A stretch of DNA of 64,000 nucleotides, from NCBI GenBank assembly GCA_049642465.1, contig JBAROV010000258.1, forward strand, positions 1 to 64,000, written 5' to 3'. The translations under genes were made by a program, and so were the position numbers. This DNA comes from CAWDPQ01 sp049642465. Lineage in GTDB: Bacteria > Acidobacteriota > Vicinamibacteria > Vicinamibacterales > 2-12-FULL-66-21. Below, piece after piece: positions 8,501 to 17,573 of the stretch. The notes under the pieces were generated by a model. The model was not told the origin of the DNA, searched no databases, and saw only the letters and a program-made list of their open reading frames with translations. How positions within the stretch are numbered: position 1 is the first letter of the stretch; each line of letters opens with the position of its first letter.

Positions 8501-10051
8501 TCATTCCGCGCCCACGCCCAGATAGGTGCGGAGCTTTTCCTCGTCGAACCTTGCCTCCGCCTCGGGCTCGCGGGTCATGAGCGACACAGCGATGGCGACG
8601 GCGAAGGCGGCGGGCATGGAAAGAATCGCTGGATTACGGAGTGAGACGATGGGCGCGGGGTAGTGGAACAAATCGACCCATACGGTCGGACTGAGCAGAA
8701 TGAGGACGACCGAGAGCGTCGCGCCCGTGATCATCCCGGCGACGGCGCCGGCGGTGTTGAAACGGCGCCAGACGATCGAGAGGAGGAGCGGTGGAAAGTT
8801 GGCGCTGCAGGCGATCGCAAATGCGAGGCCGACCATGAAGGCGACGTTCTGCCCCTTGAAGACGATTCCCAGGAGCACCGCGAGTATTCCGAAGATGATG
8901 GTCGCGCCTCGAGCGACGCGCACCTGCTCCTGATCGGTGGCATGACCGCGGCGGACGACGTGCACGAAGATGTCGTGAGAGAGTGCGCTGGCGCCTGCCA
9001 GCGTCAGACCGGACACGACGGCGAGGATGGTGGCAAAGGCGACCGCGGCAATGAACCCGAGCAGTGCCGTGCCGCCGAGCAACTCGGCGACGAGCGGCGC
9101 GGCCATGTTGCCGCCGGGATCGACGCGCGCAATCACCGCGCGACCGACCATGGCCGATGCCCCGAATCCGACGATCGGGATAATCAAATAGAAGTACCCG
9201 ATAAAGCCGGTGGCATACAGCACCGACGCTCGAGCGGCGCGTGCGTCGGGGACCGTGTAGAAGCGCATCAGGATGTGCGGCAGTCCGAGTAATCCAAACA
9301 TCAGCGCGAGACCGAGCGATACGGCCTCGATCGGATCCGTGACGAGACCGCCGGGCTCGAGGGCCGCTTGACCGTAGCGCTCGGCAACGGCCGCGTAGAG
9401 AGCGCCTGGTGAAAACTGGAACTGCGCGAGAACGAGCACGGTGAGGAGCGTCACACCGCACAGCAGCAGCACCGCCTTGATGATCTGCACCCAGGTGGTC
9501 GCAATCATGCCGCCGAAGAGTACGTAGGCGAGCATCACGATGCCAACACCGCTGACCGCCCACTCATATCTGAGACCAAACATCAGCGAGATCAGATTCC
9601 CGGCGCCCACCATCTGCGCAATCGTGTAGAAGAGCACGGTCAGAATCCCGCCAAACGCAGCCGCGATTCGCACCGGCACCTGGCGCAGGCGAAACGCCAC
9701 CACATCGGCAAATGTGAACTTGCCAAGGTTGCGCACCGGTTCCGCGATGAGGAACATCAGCGCTGGCCAGCCGACGAGCCATCCCGTCGCATAAATCATC
9801 CCGTCGTAGCCGCGCAGCGCGACGAGACCCGCGATCCCCAGAAACGACGCGGCGCTCATGTAATCACCGGCCAGCGCGAGCCCGTTTTGCAGGGCGCTCA
9901 CGGATCGACCAGCGGCGTAGAACTCGCGCGTCGAACGCGTGCGCCGTGCCGACCACCACGTCACGGCAAGCGTCAGCGCGACGATGACGAGGAAAAACAG
10001 GACGGCGGATGCGGTGGGCGTCCCGAGCGTTGTCGTCAGGGGGTCGTTCAT
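8501..10051 (-). CDS. actP: Cation/acetate symporter, SSS family
   Basis: The product is 516 residues with about 13 membrane helices. The SSS signature is clear: REFYAAGRSVSALQNGLALA then GDYMSAASFLGIAGLVALRG near the front, and later ISLMFGLRYEWAVSG and VSGLTLAGASALSHDIFVH. It closely follows ActP, which takes up acetate and other short monocarboxylates with sodium. A DUF485 gene lies 5 bp upstream, the usual YjcH partner. The PQQ-type sugar dehydrogenase lies just before that in the same operon. The usual neighbour acs (acetyl-CoA synthetase) is not here. A GGAGCTGATCTTC ribosome-binding site precedes the ATG. Confidence 0.92.
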   Translation of the reverse strand: MNDPLTTTLGTPTASAVLFFLVIVALTLAVTWWSARRTRSTREFYAAGRSVSALQNGLALAGDYMSAASFLGIAGLVALRGYDGMIYATGWLVGWPALMFLIAEPVRNLGKFTFADVVAFRLRQVPVRIAAAFGGILTVLFYTIAQMVGAGNLISLMFGLRYEWAVSGVGIVMLAYVLFGGMIATTWVQIIKAVLLLCGVTLLTVLVLAQFQFSPGALYAAVAERYGQAALEPGGLVTDPIEAVSLGLALMFGLLGLPHILMRFYTVPDARAARASVLYATGFIGYFYLIIPIVGFGASAMVGRAVIARVDPGGNMAAPLVAELLGGTALLGFIAAVAFATILAVVSGLTLAGASALSHDIFVHVVRRGHATDQEQVRVARGATIIFGILAVLLGIVFKGQNVAFMVGLAFAIACSANFPPLLLSIVWRRFNTAGAVAGMITGATLSVVLILLSPTVWVDLFHYPAPIVSLRNPAILSMPAAFAVAIAVSLMTREPEAEARFDEEKLRTYLGVGAE

Positions 10052-10056
10052 GAAGA

Positions 10057-10386
10057 TCAGCTCCGGAATTCATCCCGCAGGCGTGACGCCTCGCGGTCGT
10101 AGACGCGGTTGGCCCAGGCAATATAGACCGCCGTCAACGCCCAGGAACCCACGATCACCGCCGCGCCCAATGGAATGCCGATTGGTGTCGCGCCACCGAA
10201 CCTCGTCGAAACCAACGGTTTGTTCAAGGCGATCAGCAGGATGTAGCCGTAATAGAGAATGAACAACGCGGCCGTCAGAATCAGCGAAATCCGCCAGCGT
10301 CGCATGACGAGATGGTGGAACGCCGGGGAGTCGAGCAGGCGCCAGACGCCTTCCCTTGGCACACGGGCCTTTGTCGGATCCGTCAT
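10057..10386 (-). CDS. yjcH: DUF485 membrane protein, partner of the acetate symporter
   Basis: The product is 109 residues with two membrane helices, about 33-55 and 68-92. The DUF485 pattern is visible: FHHLVMRRWRISLILTA, YYGYILLIA and ending AVYIAWANRVYDREASRLR. In other bacteria this gene sits between acs and actP; the protein is thought to assist the symporter. Here it has the same position directly before actP (5-bp gap) and 12 bp after the sugar dehydrogenase, so all three are probably co-transcribed. Confidence 0.9.
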   Translation of the reverse strand: MTDPTKARVPREGVWRLLDSPAFHHLVMRRWRISLILTAALFILYYGYILLIALNKPLVSTRFGGATPIGIPLGAAVIVGSWALTAVYIAWANRVYDREASRLRDEFRS

Positions 10387-10398
10387 ATCACTGGGTCC

Positions 10399-11664
10399 TC
10401 ATCGAATAATCCGCAACGTGGTGGGAGTCGGCGGAGCGGCCACGAACCGGAGGATGCGGCCCCGATCGTAGCTGACGATGTAGAGTTCGCCGTCCGCGTC
10501 GGTGCCAAATGAACTGATGTTTCCCGTTTGGGACACGCCGCCGAGCGCCGCAGTGTGCTCCATCAACGTCGCCGCGGTTGCTTCTCCGCTGGACGTGTTG
10601 ATCGTCAGTCCGATAGACCAGACACGCCCGGTGATGAAATCGGCGTAGAAGTATCGGCCGACGAATGCCGCACCGAGACGCCTGCCACGGTAGACGAAGC
10701 CACCGGTGATCGACTGCCCCAGACTGTGGCTGTACTCGTGGATCGGCTCTATCAGCGGCTGGTACGCCGGAGGGAGCGAGCCAACATTCGCGTGTGCGCC
10801 TTCCCGGTTTCGCCAGCCATAGTTGCGGGCCCCGCGGCTGCGCGGTTCGTAGTTGATCTCTTCCCACGCGCCCTGACCCACGTCCGCAATCACCAGCGCG
10901 CCGGTTCCGCCACGGCCGGGATCATCGAAGTTGTAGCGCCATGGATTGCGCAGCCCGAAACTCCAGATCTCCGGCCGCGCGGCAACCGGGACGCCGTCGA
11001 GAAACGGATTGTCCTGCGGCACGACGTATCCGTTCGGATGGCTGTCCGCGACGTTGACGTCGATGCGCAGCATCTTTCCCAGCAGCGTGTTTGGATTCTG
11101 CGCGTTGTGATCTGGATCGTTTCCGCTGCCGCCGTCCCCGAGACCGATGTAGAGATAACCGTCCGGCCCAAACGCGAGGTGACCGCCGTTGTGGTTGGCA
11201 AACGGTTGGCGGATGACAGGTTCCCGTGCGGAACCCCATCGCAGATCGAAGCGGCTCCCGGCGTCGGCCACCAGCGGGTTCGCGGACCGGCGGAACCGCG
11301 CGACAACCGTGTCGCCATTGCGATCGGTGAAATTGACGAAGAAGCGGCCGGAGGAGGCGTAGTCTGGAGAAAAGGCCAGCCCGAGCAGACCTCGCTCGCC
11401 GCCGGATCCGACCGACGGACGAATGTCGAGAAAATCGGTTGGTTCAATTGAGCGATTTCGCAGCGTTCGAATTCGACCGGCCTGCTCGACCACGAAGAAC
11501 ACCGTGGAATTGGTCGGGTCCTGGACCAGTGCGACCGGGGCTTGAAAGCCGGACGCGAACACGTCGAGCCGGATTTGCGCACCGGCGATCTGTGGCGCGA
11601 GAACGGTGATGAGGATGGCGGCGATTCGAAACGCGGAGCGTCGCATCGGGCGGAACGCCGACAC
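10399..11664 (-). CDS. PQQ-dependent sugar dehydrogenase family protein
   Basis: The product is 421 residues and exported; the signal peptide ends near PQIAGAQ. The fold is the six-bladed soluble glucose dehydrogenase type: LPQ-like entry FASGFQAPVALVQDP, GGERGLLGLAFSPDY, NHNGGHLAFGPDGYLYIGLG then DGGSGNDPDHNAQ, SFGLRNPWRYNFD, and GGFVYRGRR. The NHNGG and GLRNPWR segments carry conserved residues of the active site. Members oxidise aldose sugars with PQQ and pass electrons to quinone or cytochrome. Start is GTG 11664, or ATG 11646 just inside. The gene heads an operon with yjcH and actP. Confidence 0.9.
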   Translation of the reverse strand: MSAFRPMRRSAFRIAAILITVLAPQIAGAQIRLDVFASGFQAPVALVQDPTNSTVFFVVEQAGRIRTLRNRSIEPTDFLDIRPSVGSGGERGLLGLAFSPDYASSGRFFVNFTDRNGDTVVARFRRSANPLVADAGSRFDLRWGSAREPVIRQPFANHNGGHLAFGPDGYLYIGLGDGGSGNDPDHNAQNPNTLLGKMLRIDVNVADSHPNGYVVPQDNPFLDGVPVAARPEIWSFGLRNPWRYNFDDPGRGGTGALVIADVGQGAWEEINYEPRSRGARNYGWRNREGAHANVGSLPPAYQPLIEPIHEYSHSLGQSITGGFVYRGRRLGAAFVGRYFYADFITGRVWSIGLTINTSSGEATAATLMEHTAALGGVSQTGNISSFGTDADGELYIVSYDRGRILRFVAAPPTPTTLRIIR

Positions 11665-11669
11665 TACGC

Positions 11670-11676
11670 TATGATT
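11670..11676. promoter_or_regulatory. Near-symmetric bidirectional -10 element
   Basis: The seven bases TATGATT read as TATGAT on the plus strand (11670-11675) and AATCAT on the minus strand (11676-11671). With standard spacing the predicted start points are 11682 (plus) and 11664 (minus), 18 bp apart. The minus one falls exactly on the GTG of the dehydrogenase gene; the plus one is 7 bases before ATG 11689. Confidence 0.45.
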
Positions 11677-11688
11677 CCAAGACCGTCA

Positions 11689-13131
11689 ATGGCAGCCCCT
11701 CTTCGCGGTCGTTTTGTCTCCACGCTCGCCGGTGTTGCTGCGTTCCTGGTCGCGGCCTGTGGAGGGTCATCCAATCCGCCCTCCCCAGGTACTCCCGGAG
11801 GCGGTGGAGAAACGATCACCGGTCGCGAACGGATCGGCTGGACCCAGCAGGCAGTCGACGCCGAGCAGCTCGCAACCTTCAGTTATGCAGCATACGTGGA
11901 TGGCGTGCGCCGGGTGCTCGAAGGAGCAACCTGCCCGGGTTCGGGCGGTGGCGGGTTCGACTGCTCGGCGCCGCTACCCCCGATGACGCCGGGCCAGCAC
12001 ACGATCGAGCTTGTGTCATTCACGGTGTCCGAGGACACGACCCTCGAAAGCGAGCGCTCCGCCCCGCTGCGCGTCACCGTCTCGGCGATTTCCCCGTCGG
12101 CTGCAATCGCCGCCGACGCCACGTTCACCACACCCGAAGGTCATCGCCTCCGGTCCACGGTGATAGCCAAGGGGCTGGATGATCCAACCGACCTGGCGGT
12201 TTCACCGGACGGACGAGTGTTCGTTGTCGAACGCGCGGGACGCGTTCGGATCCTTGGAGGAGAAGATCGGGAGACGTCGGCACTCGAGCTCGTTGATGTC
12301 AGCGTCTCGGCTGAGTCTGGCCTGACTTCAATTGCGCTCGACCCGAGGTTCGACTCGAACGGGTTCGTGTATCTCGCCTACGCCAGTGAGACGCGTGACG
12401 CCGTGGCATTGAAGATTGCCCGGTTCCGTGAACGCAACGGTGTGCTGGCACAAGGAGCACTTGTCGTACGAGCACGCACCAACGCTGCCGAGCACGTCAC
12501 CATCCGATTCGGAGTTGATGGAAAGCTGTACGCCGGAGTGGCCGCGGGAGACGACCCCGGCGCCGCGCAGAGTCTGTCCTCGCCACTCGGAAAGATCCTG
12601 CGATTGAATGCCGACGGGACAAGTCCGCGCGACAATCCTCGGAGCTCGCTCACATTCACGTCCGGGCATCGCGACCCTCGTGCATTGACCTGGCAGCCTG
12701 CAACGAGCGTGATGTGGGAAATCGATCGCGACGGCGATCGCGGCGACGAACTGAACAACGTGGTGGCAGGCGGAGACTATGGCTGGCCGATGACCATGTC
12801 GGGCGAGCCAAGCATTGCCCCGGCGCTGATCCTTCCTGCCGGCACGGACGTCGCCGGCGCCAGCTTTGTGCCTGCCTCGAGTCGTTCACCGCTTGCCGGG
12901 GAGCTCCTCATCGCGTCGAAAGGAGCCGAAGATTTGCTTCGAGTGCACGTCAGCTCCAAAGGCCAACCCACAGTGCTCGAAGGAATCGTGCAGCGCCGGT
13001 ACGGCCGGCTCGCGGCCGTCGCCGTTGCCGCCGACGGGACCATCTACGTCGCGACCTCGAACCGCGAAACCTGGGGACCGGGAAACGATGTGGTGATCAA
13101 ATTGATTAATGGAGCCCCGCTGACCCGCTGA
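11689..13131 (+). CDS. PQQ-type sugar dehydrogenase-like lipoprotein
   Basis: The product is 480 residues from ATG 11689. That start gives a tight lipoprotein signal with lipobox VAAC (C24), and the -10 box upstream would leave ATG 11671 untranscribed. After a low-complexity spacer (SSNPPSPGTPGGGG) there is a beta-sandwich-like domain to about 155. A sugar-dehydrogenase/NHL-type propeller follows: GLDDPTDLAVSPDGRVFVVE, ERAGRVRIL, GLTSIALDPRFDSNGFVYLA, and GDRGDELNNVVAGGDYGWP. The catalytic NHNGG-type segment of the 10399 protein is not evident, so this may be a non-catalytic or divergent relative. It is probably anchored in a membrane. Confidence 0.8.
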   Translation: MAAPLRGRFVSTLAGVAAFLVAACGGSSNPPSPGTPGGGGETITGRERIGWTQQAVDAEQLATFSYAAYVDGVRRVLEGATCPGSGGGGFDCSAPLPPMTPGQHTIELVSFTVSEDTTLESERSAPLRVTVSAISPSAAIAADATFTTPEGHRLRSTVIAKGLDDPTDLAVSPDGRVFVVERAGRVRILGGEDRETSALELVDVSVSAESGLTSIALDPRFDSNGFVYLAYASETRDAVALKIARFRERNGVLAQGALVVRARTNAAEHVTIRFGVDGKLYAGVAAGDDPGAAQSLSSPLGKILRLNADGTSPRDNPRSSLTFTSGHRDPRALTWQPATSVMWEIDRDGDRGDELNNVVAGGDYGWPMTMSGEPSIAPALILPAGTDVAGASFVPASSRSPLAGELLIASKGAEDLLRVHVSSKGQPTVLEGIVQRRYGRLAAVAVAADGTIYVATSNRETWGPGNDVVIKLINGAPLTR

Positions 13132-13332
13132 CTCCTTCGCCCCGTTGCCTCGTTGACCCGTTGATCGAGCCTCCTGCTGAGTTATCGGGCACGGCAGGTG
13201 AGTAATTCGTGCATCACCCCCAAGGCTGACCCGGGTGCGATTCCCCTCGCAAATAAGGGCCAAAGTCCGCTGAGCTCGCGTGGTACCTCGCTTGCTCAAT
13301 TCAGGAGAGATGACCCTTAGGAGGAATTCACA

Positions 13333-14889
13333 ATGAAGAGTTCTACCGCACGATGGACGACGGCGCTTGCCGTGACCGCGTGTCTCGCCACTCCCACTAT
13401 TGGGTGGTCGCAGACTCCGCCGACGTCACAGCCGCCGACGACGCAACAGCAACCGGCAGCGCAACAACCGCCCTCCGCGAGCAAAGGCCAGGCATCTGGC
13501 GAGGCTCAGGAGCATCTGCATAAGGCACAGGCGGCACTGAAGGACATTCCGGCGACGATTCCGGCTAAAGCAAAATCACGCGTCGCAGAGCTCAAGCGTC
13601 ACTTGACCACGCTTGAAAAGTTCGCGGGCCCAGCGAGCACCCCGGGTGGGGCGCCCGCGGAGGGAGCAAAGCCGACGGCACGTGGCAAGAGCAACTGGAG
13701 TACGGAAGTCGCAGCCATCGACAAGATCCTGACCGACCTGCTTGGCCCGGCTTCACCGAGCGGCGCCACCCAACCGACAGGCACGACGGGTGCTGCCGGC
13801 TCGAAATCCGGGTCGACAGCGATGACCCTGGACGAAACAACGAAGTCCAAGCTGATGGAAGTCCGCACGCATATAACGGCCTTCGCGGCGGCGATGTCCG
13901 GGACGAGCGGCGATGCAGCGAGCGCAGCAAGCGCTGAACCAGCGGCGGACCCTGGCGCAGCCGCAGCGACGCAGCCGACGACTCAATCGAGCCCGGCGAC
14001 CAGCTCACCGACGCCTTCTCCGCAGTCAGCGGGGCAGCAGCCGGCCACGCAGAATCCGACGGGTGCGGAACAGGCCCAGCAGCCACCCGCGTCTGCGGGT
14101 CAGCCAGGCGATCCGGAAGCGTCCAAGCGGCATCTCACGGCGGCTCGTGAGAGCCTCAGTCAACTGACGCAGCTACCAGCCGCTGCGCAGCTCTCGGGAG
14201 AAGCGCGGACGCAGGTGTCGCAGCTCATCTCGAACTTCAACGAGCTGATTACGACGAAGGAAAACTGGCGAGAGTCGTACGGTAAGGTTGAAGCGAATCT
14301 GGCCGCCCTGGTCGGTCCAGAGACCGCCAGCGAGAGTGCGCCGGCTCCTGCCGCGCCGACCGGCGGCGCAGTCGGCACCAGCGGGTCAACGGCCGCTTCG
14401 CTCGACCCCGCAATCCGCGCAAAACTCGTCGAGTTCCGAAGCCACCTGAAGCAGTTCGAGCAGGCCGCCGGCGTTGCAGATCAGGCCAGCGCAGCCGCCT
14501 CGTCCAGCCCGAGCAGCACGGCGGGTCAACCCACATCGTCGTCATCCAGCAGCATGACGGGCGAGTCGGCCTCACCGACCACCAGCTCACCGACGACCAG
14601 CCCTGCTGGCCAGTCGACCGCTGGCACAACAGGCACGACGCCCCCGTCACCCGAGCAGCCGTCGGCGTCCGCGATGGGCCAGGACAGCGCGGTGCGACAC
14701 ATCGACGCGATCGAGGCCATTCTCAGCGGCCGCTCTTCCTCGAGCAGTTCGAGTGCTGGCGCGACGACCGGCAACGCGCCCGCGGGAACGACTGGCGCCA
14801 CGACCGGAAACATCACGCTGAATCAATCGCAAGTCGAAGAGATCCGCATGCATCTCGCGGAACTCCGGAAAGCCGTGGACAAGAAATAA
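13333..14889 (+). CDS. Exported modular protein: helical repeats joined by Ala/Pro/Ser/Thr/Gln-rich linkers
   Basis: The product is 518 residues, with signal peptide to about 26 (TIGWSQ). It carries an ordered two-part unit three times. Part A is a helical hairpin (EHLHKAQAALKDIP; then SKRHLTAARESLSQL; then a short AVRHIDAIEAILSGR). Part B is a helix of pattern LDxxxxxKLxExRxHLxxF (TKSKLMEVRTHITAF, IRAKLVEFRSHLKQF, QVEEIRMHLAELRKAV). Long disordered linkers of A, P, S, T, Q and G separate them. No named family. AGGAGGAATTCACA is a very strong ribosome-binding site, so high expression is likely. The 200-bp leader upstream shows no riboswitch I can identify. Confidence 0.8.
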   Translation: MKSSTARWTTALAVTACLATPTIGWSQTPPTSQPPTTQQQPAAQQPPSASKGQASGEAQEHLHKAQAALKDIPATIPAKAKSRVAELKRHLTTLEKFAGPASTPGGAPAEGAKPTARGKSNWSTEVAAIDKILTDLLGPASPSGATQPTGTTGAAGSKSGSTAMTLDETTKSKLMEVRTHITAFAAAMSGTSGDAASAASAEPAADPGAAAATQPTTQSSPATSSPTPSPQSAGQQPATQNPTGAEQAQQPPASAGQPGDPEASKRHLTAARESLSQLTQLPAAAQLSGEARTQVSQLISNFNELITTKENWRESYGKVEANLAALVGPETASESAPAPAAPTGGAVGTSGSTAASLDPAIRAKLVEFRSHLKQFEQAAGVADQASAAASSSPSSTAGQPTSSSSSSMTGESASPTTSSPTTSPAGQSTAGTTGTTPPSPEQPSASAMGQDSAVRHIDAIEAILSGRSSSSSSSAGATTGNAPAGTTGATTGNITLNQSQVEEIRMHLAELRKAVDKK

Positions 14890-14902
14890 CCACCAGCGGG
14901 GC

Positions 14903-14932
14903 AACGGGTCAACGGATAACCGTTGGCCCGTT
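14903..14932 (+). terminator. 13-bp hairpin after the modular protein gene
   Basis: AACGGGTCAACGG (14903-14915) pairs along its whole length, with one G-T wobble, to CCGTTGGCCCGTT (14920-14932) around an ATAA loop. It begins 14 bases past the stop. No T-run follows. Confidence 0.6.
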
Positions 14933-14952
14933 GACCGGTTCACACGGCGTGC

Positions 14953-14958
14953 TATTCT
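14953..14958 (+). promoter_or_regulatory. -10 box TATTCT, near-leaderless start
   Basis: TATTCT places the transcript start at about 14965, four bases before the ATG at 14969. There is no Shine-Dalgarno. Confidence 0.35.
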
Positions 14959-14968
14959 CCGGCACGCT

Positions 14969-17530
14969 ATGAAATGCCGGTTTCTCTCGTTTTCAGCTCT
15001 CGCCCTTTTCGCATTTGTTCCCCTTCACATCTCTGCCAATGACGCGGCCGTGTTGGAGGCGCAACTAGCCTGGGACCGCGGTGAGTACGTCGCGGCACTG
15101 ACGGGATATCTGAAACTCCTCACCGACTCGCCCGACGATTCAACCTTCGAATCGATTGCTCTCCAGACCGGCGAGCTGTACAGCACAACGGAGCTGACTT
15201 CAGACGGGAGCGCGCCGCGGTTCTCTCCCGATGGTCGCACGATCACGTTCGAAACCGGCACTGGGCTGAAGAAGACCGTGCGGCTCGTGGCGGCCGAGAG
15301 TCCGCGCACGGTTCGAACGGAACTGCCGGGGTTTTCTGCGCGCTTTTCTCCGGAAGGAGCGCAGTTGGTCTACCTCCGCGTCACCCTGACGCGCGAGCTT
15401 GAACAGGAACAGGCGGCGATTGATGCCGCGCCCGCGTCGGAGCGATCGCAGAGACTCGGCGGACTCACGCAATCGCTGACCGCGGCATCGCAAATTGTCG
15501 TCCGCGACCTGGCGAGCGGACGTGAGCGAACCGTAGCCGCTGGGGAACTCCGCAAATCAGCACCGATGATGGCAGCCGAGGGCATGGTGCTCTTTGCCGG
15601 CGGCGCAGGATCGGAACCCACGCAAATCTACGGCGCGTCGCCGAGTGGCGCGCCGAAACCACTCACAACCGACCCTGGCGAGAAGGCGCTCATCGACGTG
15701 AACTCGAAAGGCACGGCCGCACTGGTCGGCGTTCGTACCGGTGGCGGTGGAAGAGGAGGACGCGGTGGCGGGTTTGGCGGCCCGCAGACGTTCGGTCTCC
15801 TGACGCTGCCGAGCGGATCCTGGACGCCAATCGAAGGGACCGCGCCGACGTTTTCCGCGGACGGCCGTTACTTCGCTTACGTGTCCCACGCCGGCGGCGA
15901 ATTCCGTGTCATGGCGGCTGACGTCACGTCTCCTACCTCTGCAACCGTCGTCGTCAAGGGACCGGACCGCCTGGATGCTCCCGCGCTCTCGCGCGATGGA
16001 AGCCTCATCGCATTCCAGCGGATGCCACGGGAGGACTGGGAGTTGTTCGTGGTCAACCGCGAAGGGACCGGAGAACGGCGCGTCACTCGGGAAATACAGC
16101 ATGACCTCCTGCCACGTTTCCTGACCAACGATCGGCTACTGGGCGTGATGGGAGAGCCGCGTCATCGGCGGTCCTACATTTACGACCTCCCGTCATCAGA
16201 ATCCGCGCCCATCGCACGGAAGAGGCTTTTCCACAACAACACCGTTCGAACCATCGCCCCCGAATACCTATGGGTGCCCAGCGCGGATGGCACACGTGTT
16301 TTGATCAGCGCGGAGAGGGACGGCGATACGGTTTCCGCCGAACGCGGAGTCTATCTCGTCGATCTCTCTCGTCGTGTCACGCGAGATGAGCTGCGCGCGC
16401 GTGTGATCGCGAACCTGACGACTGAACAGGCACTCGTCCAGAAGGGCCAGCGTCTCTACTTGCCGATCGCCTCCTCCGTCCACAGCGTTGTCAACGACGC
16501 ATCGCTGCAACGAGTGTTCGCTTACGAAAAAGCACTCTACGAATTCGATTCGAAGCACGTGTCGCAACCCGGAAACAAACTGGCGTCGCAGTACCTGTTC
16601 GACACCTACAAATCGTTCGGCTACGAGCCGCAGTTTCAGTGGTTCGAGGCGCGGGGCGCGCTCGACGGCCAGAGCGCCAACGTCATCGCTACGCTCAAAG
16701 GCACGGTCAACTCTGAACTCGTCTACGTCGTCAGCAGCCACTACGATTCGGTATCAGGGGGCCCTGGAGCAGACGATGATTCGTCTGGAACGGCGGCGCT
16801 GCTGGAGGCGGCCCGAATCCTGGCGAAACATCCGCAACCCGCGACGATCGTTTTTGCGTCGTTCACCGGTGAAGAATCAGGCTTGCTCGGAAGTCGCGAA
16901 TTCGTTCGACGGGCTGTTGCCGGCAAGCTGAATATCGTCGGGGCGCTCAACAACGACATGATCGGCTGGGCGAACGATCATCGGCTCGACAACACGATTC
17001 GATATTCGAATCCCGGCATTCGGGATATTCAGCATGCCGCCGCGATGCAGTTCACGAAACTGATTACCTATGATGCGCTCTACTACAAAGGCACCGACGC
17101 GGCCGCGTACTACGACGCCTACGGCGACATCGTCGGCGGCATTGGTTCGTACCCGGTGCTTGGTAACCCGCATTACCACCAGCCTCATGATGTGCTCGAG
17201 ACCATCAATCATCAGCTCGTCACCGAGGTGGCGAAGACGACCGCTGCCACTCTCATGCTGCTGGCATCGAGTCCCTCGCGGCTGACGAATCTCAAAATCG
17301 AGAGTTATCTGAAGGGTACGGCTCGTGTCTCGTGGCGCCCGGCTCCTGAGAGTGGAGTCACCGGCTACTTGGTTGCCTACGGTCCCCCGGACAAACCGGA
17401 GGCGCAACAGTTCACTATGAAGAGCCCGTCGGCGACCGTCCAGGGACCTCCAGGCACCGTCGTGTCTGTCAAAGCCGTTAATGCTCGAGGACTCGAGGGG
17501 TGGGACTGGGCGCGGGTGACGATCCGCTAG
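14969..17530 (+). CDS. Exported M28-family zinc peptidase with TolB/WD40-like propeller and fibronectin-III tail
   Basis: The product is 853 residues with a signal peptide to about 23. Residues about 60-480 carry repeats of the type APRFSPDGRTITFETGT, as in TolB-like beta-propellers. The peptidase domain follows with the metal ligands H591 (SSHYDS), the Asp of GADDDSSG (602-604), E635/E636 (GEESG), D663 (NNDMIG) and H740 (HQPHD). From about 775 the sequence is FN3-like (RVSWRPAPESGVTGYLVAYG). M28 enzymes are amino- or carboxypeptidases with two zinc ions. The propeller probably controls access or binds substrate. All ligands are present, so activity is expected outside the cytoplasm. Confidence 0.9.
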   Translation: MKCRFLSFSALALFAFVPLHISANDAAVLEAQLAWDRGEYVAALTGYLKLLTDSPDDSTFESIALQTGELYSTTELTSDGSAPRFSPDGRTITFETGTGLKKTVRLVAAESPRTVRTELPGFSARFSPEGAQLVYLRVTLTRELEQEQAAIDAAPASERSQRLGGLTQSLTAASQIVVRDLASGRERTVAAGELRKSAPMMAAEGMVLFAGGAGSEPTQIYGASPSGAPKPLTTDPGEKALIDVNSKGTAALVGVRTGGGGRGGRGGGFGGPQTFGLLTLPSGSWTPIEGTAPTFSADGRYFAYVSHAGGEFRVMAADVTSPTSATVVVKGPDRLDAPALSRDGSLIAFQRMPREDWELFVVNREGTGERRVTREIQHDLLPRFLTNDRLLGVMGEPRHRRSYIYDLPSSESAPIARKRLFHNNTVRTIAPEYLWVPSADGTRVLISAERDGDTVSAERGVYLVDLSRRVTRDELRARVIANLTTEQALVQKGQRLYLPIASSVHSVVNDASLQRVFAYEKALYEFDSKHVSQPGNKLASQYLFDTYKSFGYEPQFQWFEARGALDGQSANVIATLKGTVNSELVYVVSSHYDSVSGGPGADDDSSGTAALLEAARILAKHPQPATIVFASFTGEESGLLGSREFVRRAVAGKLNIVGALNNDMIGWANDHRLDNTIRYSNPGIRDIQHAAAMQFTKLITYDALYYKGTDAAAYYDAYGDIVGGIGSYPVLGNPHYHQPHDVLETINHQLVTEVAKTTAATLMLLASSPSRLTNLKIESYLKGTARVSWRPAPESGVTGYLVAYGPPDKPEAQQFTMKSPSATVQGPPGTVVSVKAVNARGLEGWDWARVTIR

Positions 17531-17573
17531 GGCGCCGACTTTCTCACGCAGGCGAACCACGCCGATATTTGAT

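Noticed and set aside
13210..13245. GGGTGCGATTCCC resembles the T-arm of a tRNA (GGGTTCGAATCCC).
   Set aside because: No acceptor, D or anticodon arms can be drawn at the right distances, and the loop bases differ at conserved positions. It is a chance short hairpin in the leader of the modular protein gene.
13132..13332. Possible riboswitch in the 200-base leader of the modular protein gene.
   Set aside because: I could not match any conserved core of known riboswitch classes, and the gene has no metabolic role that would suggest one.
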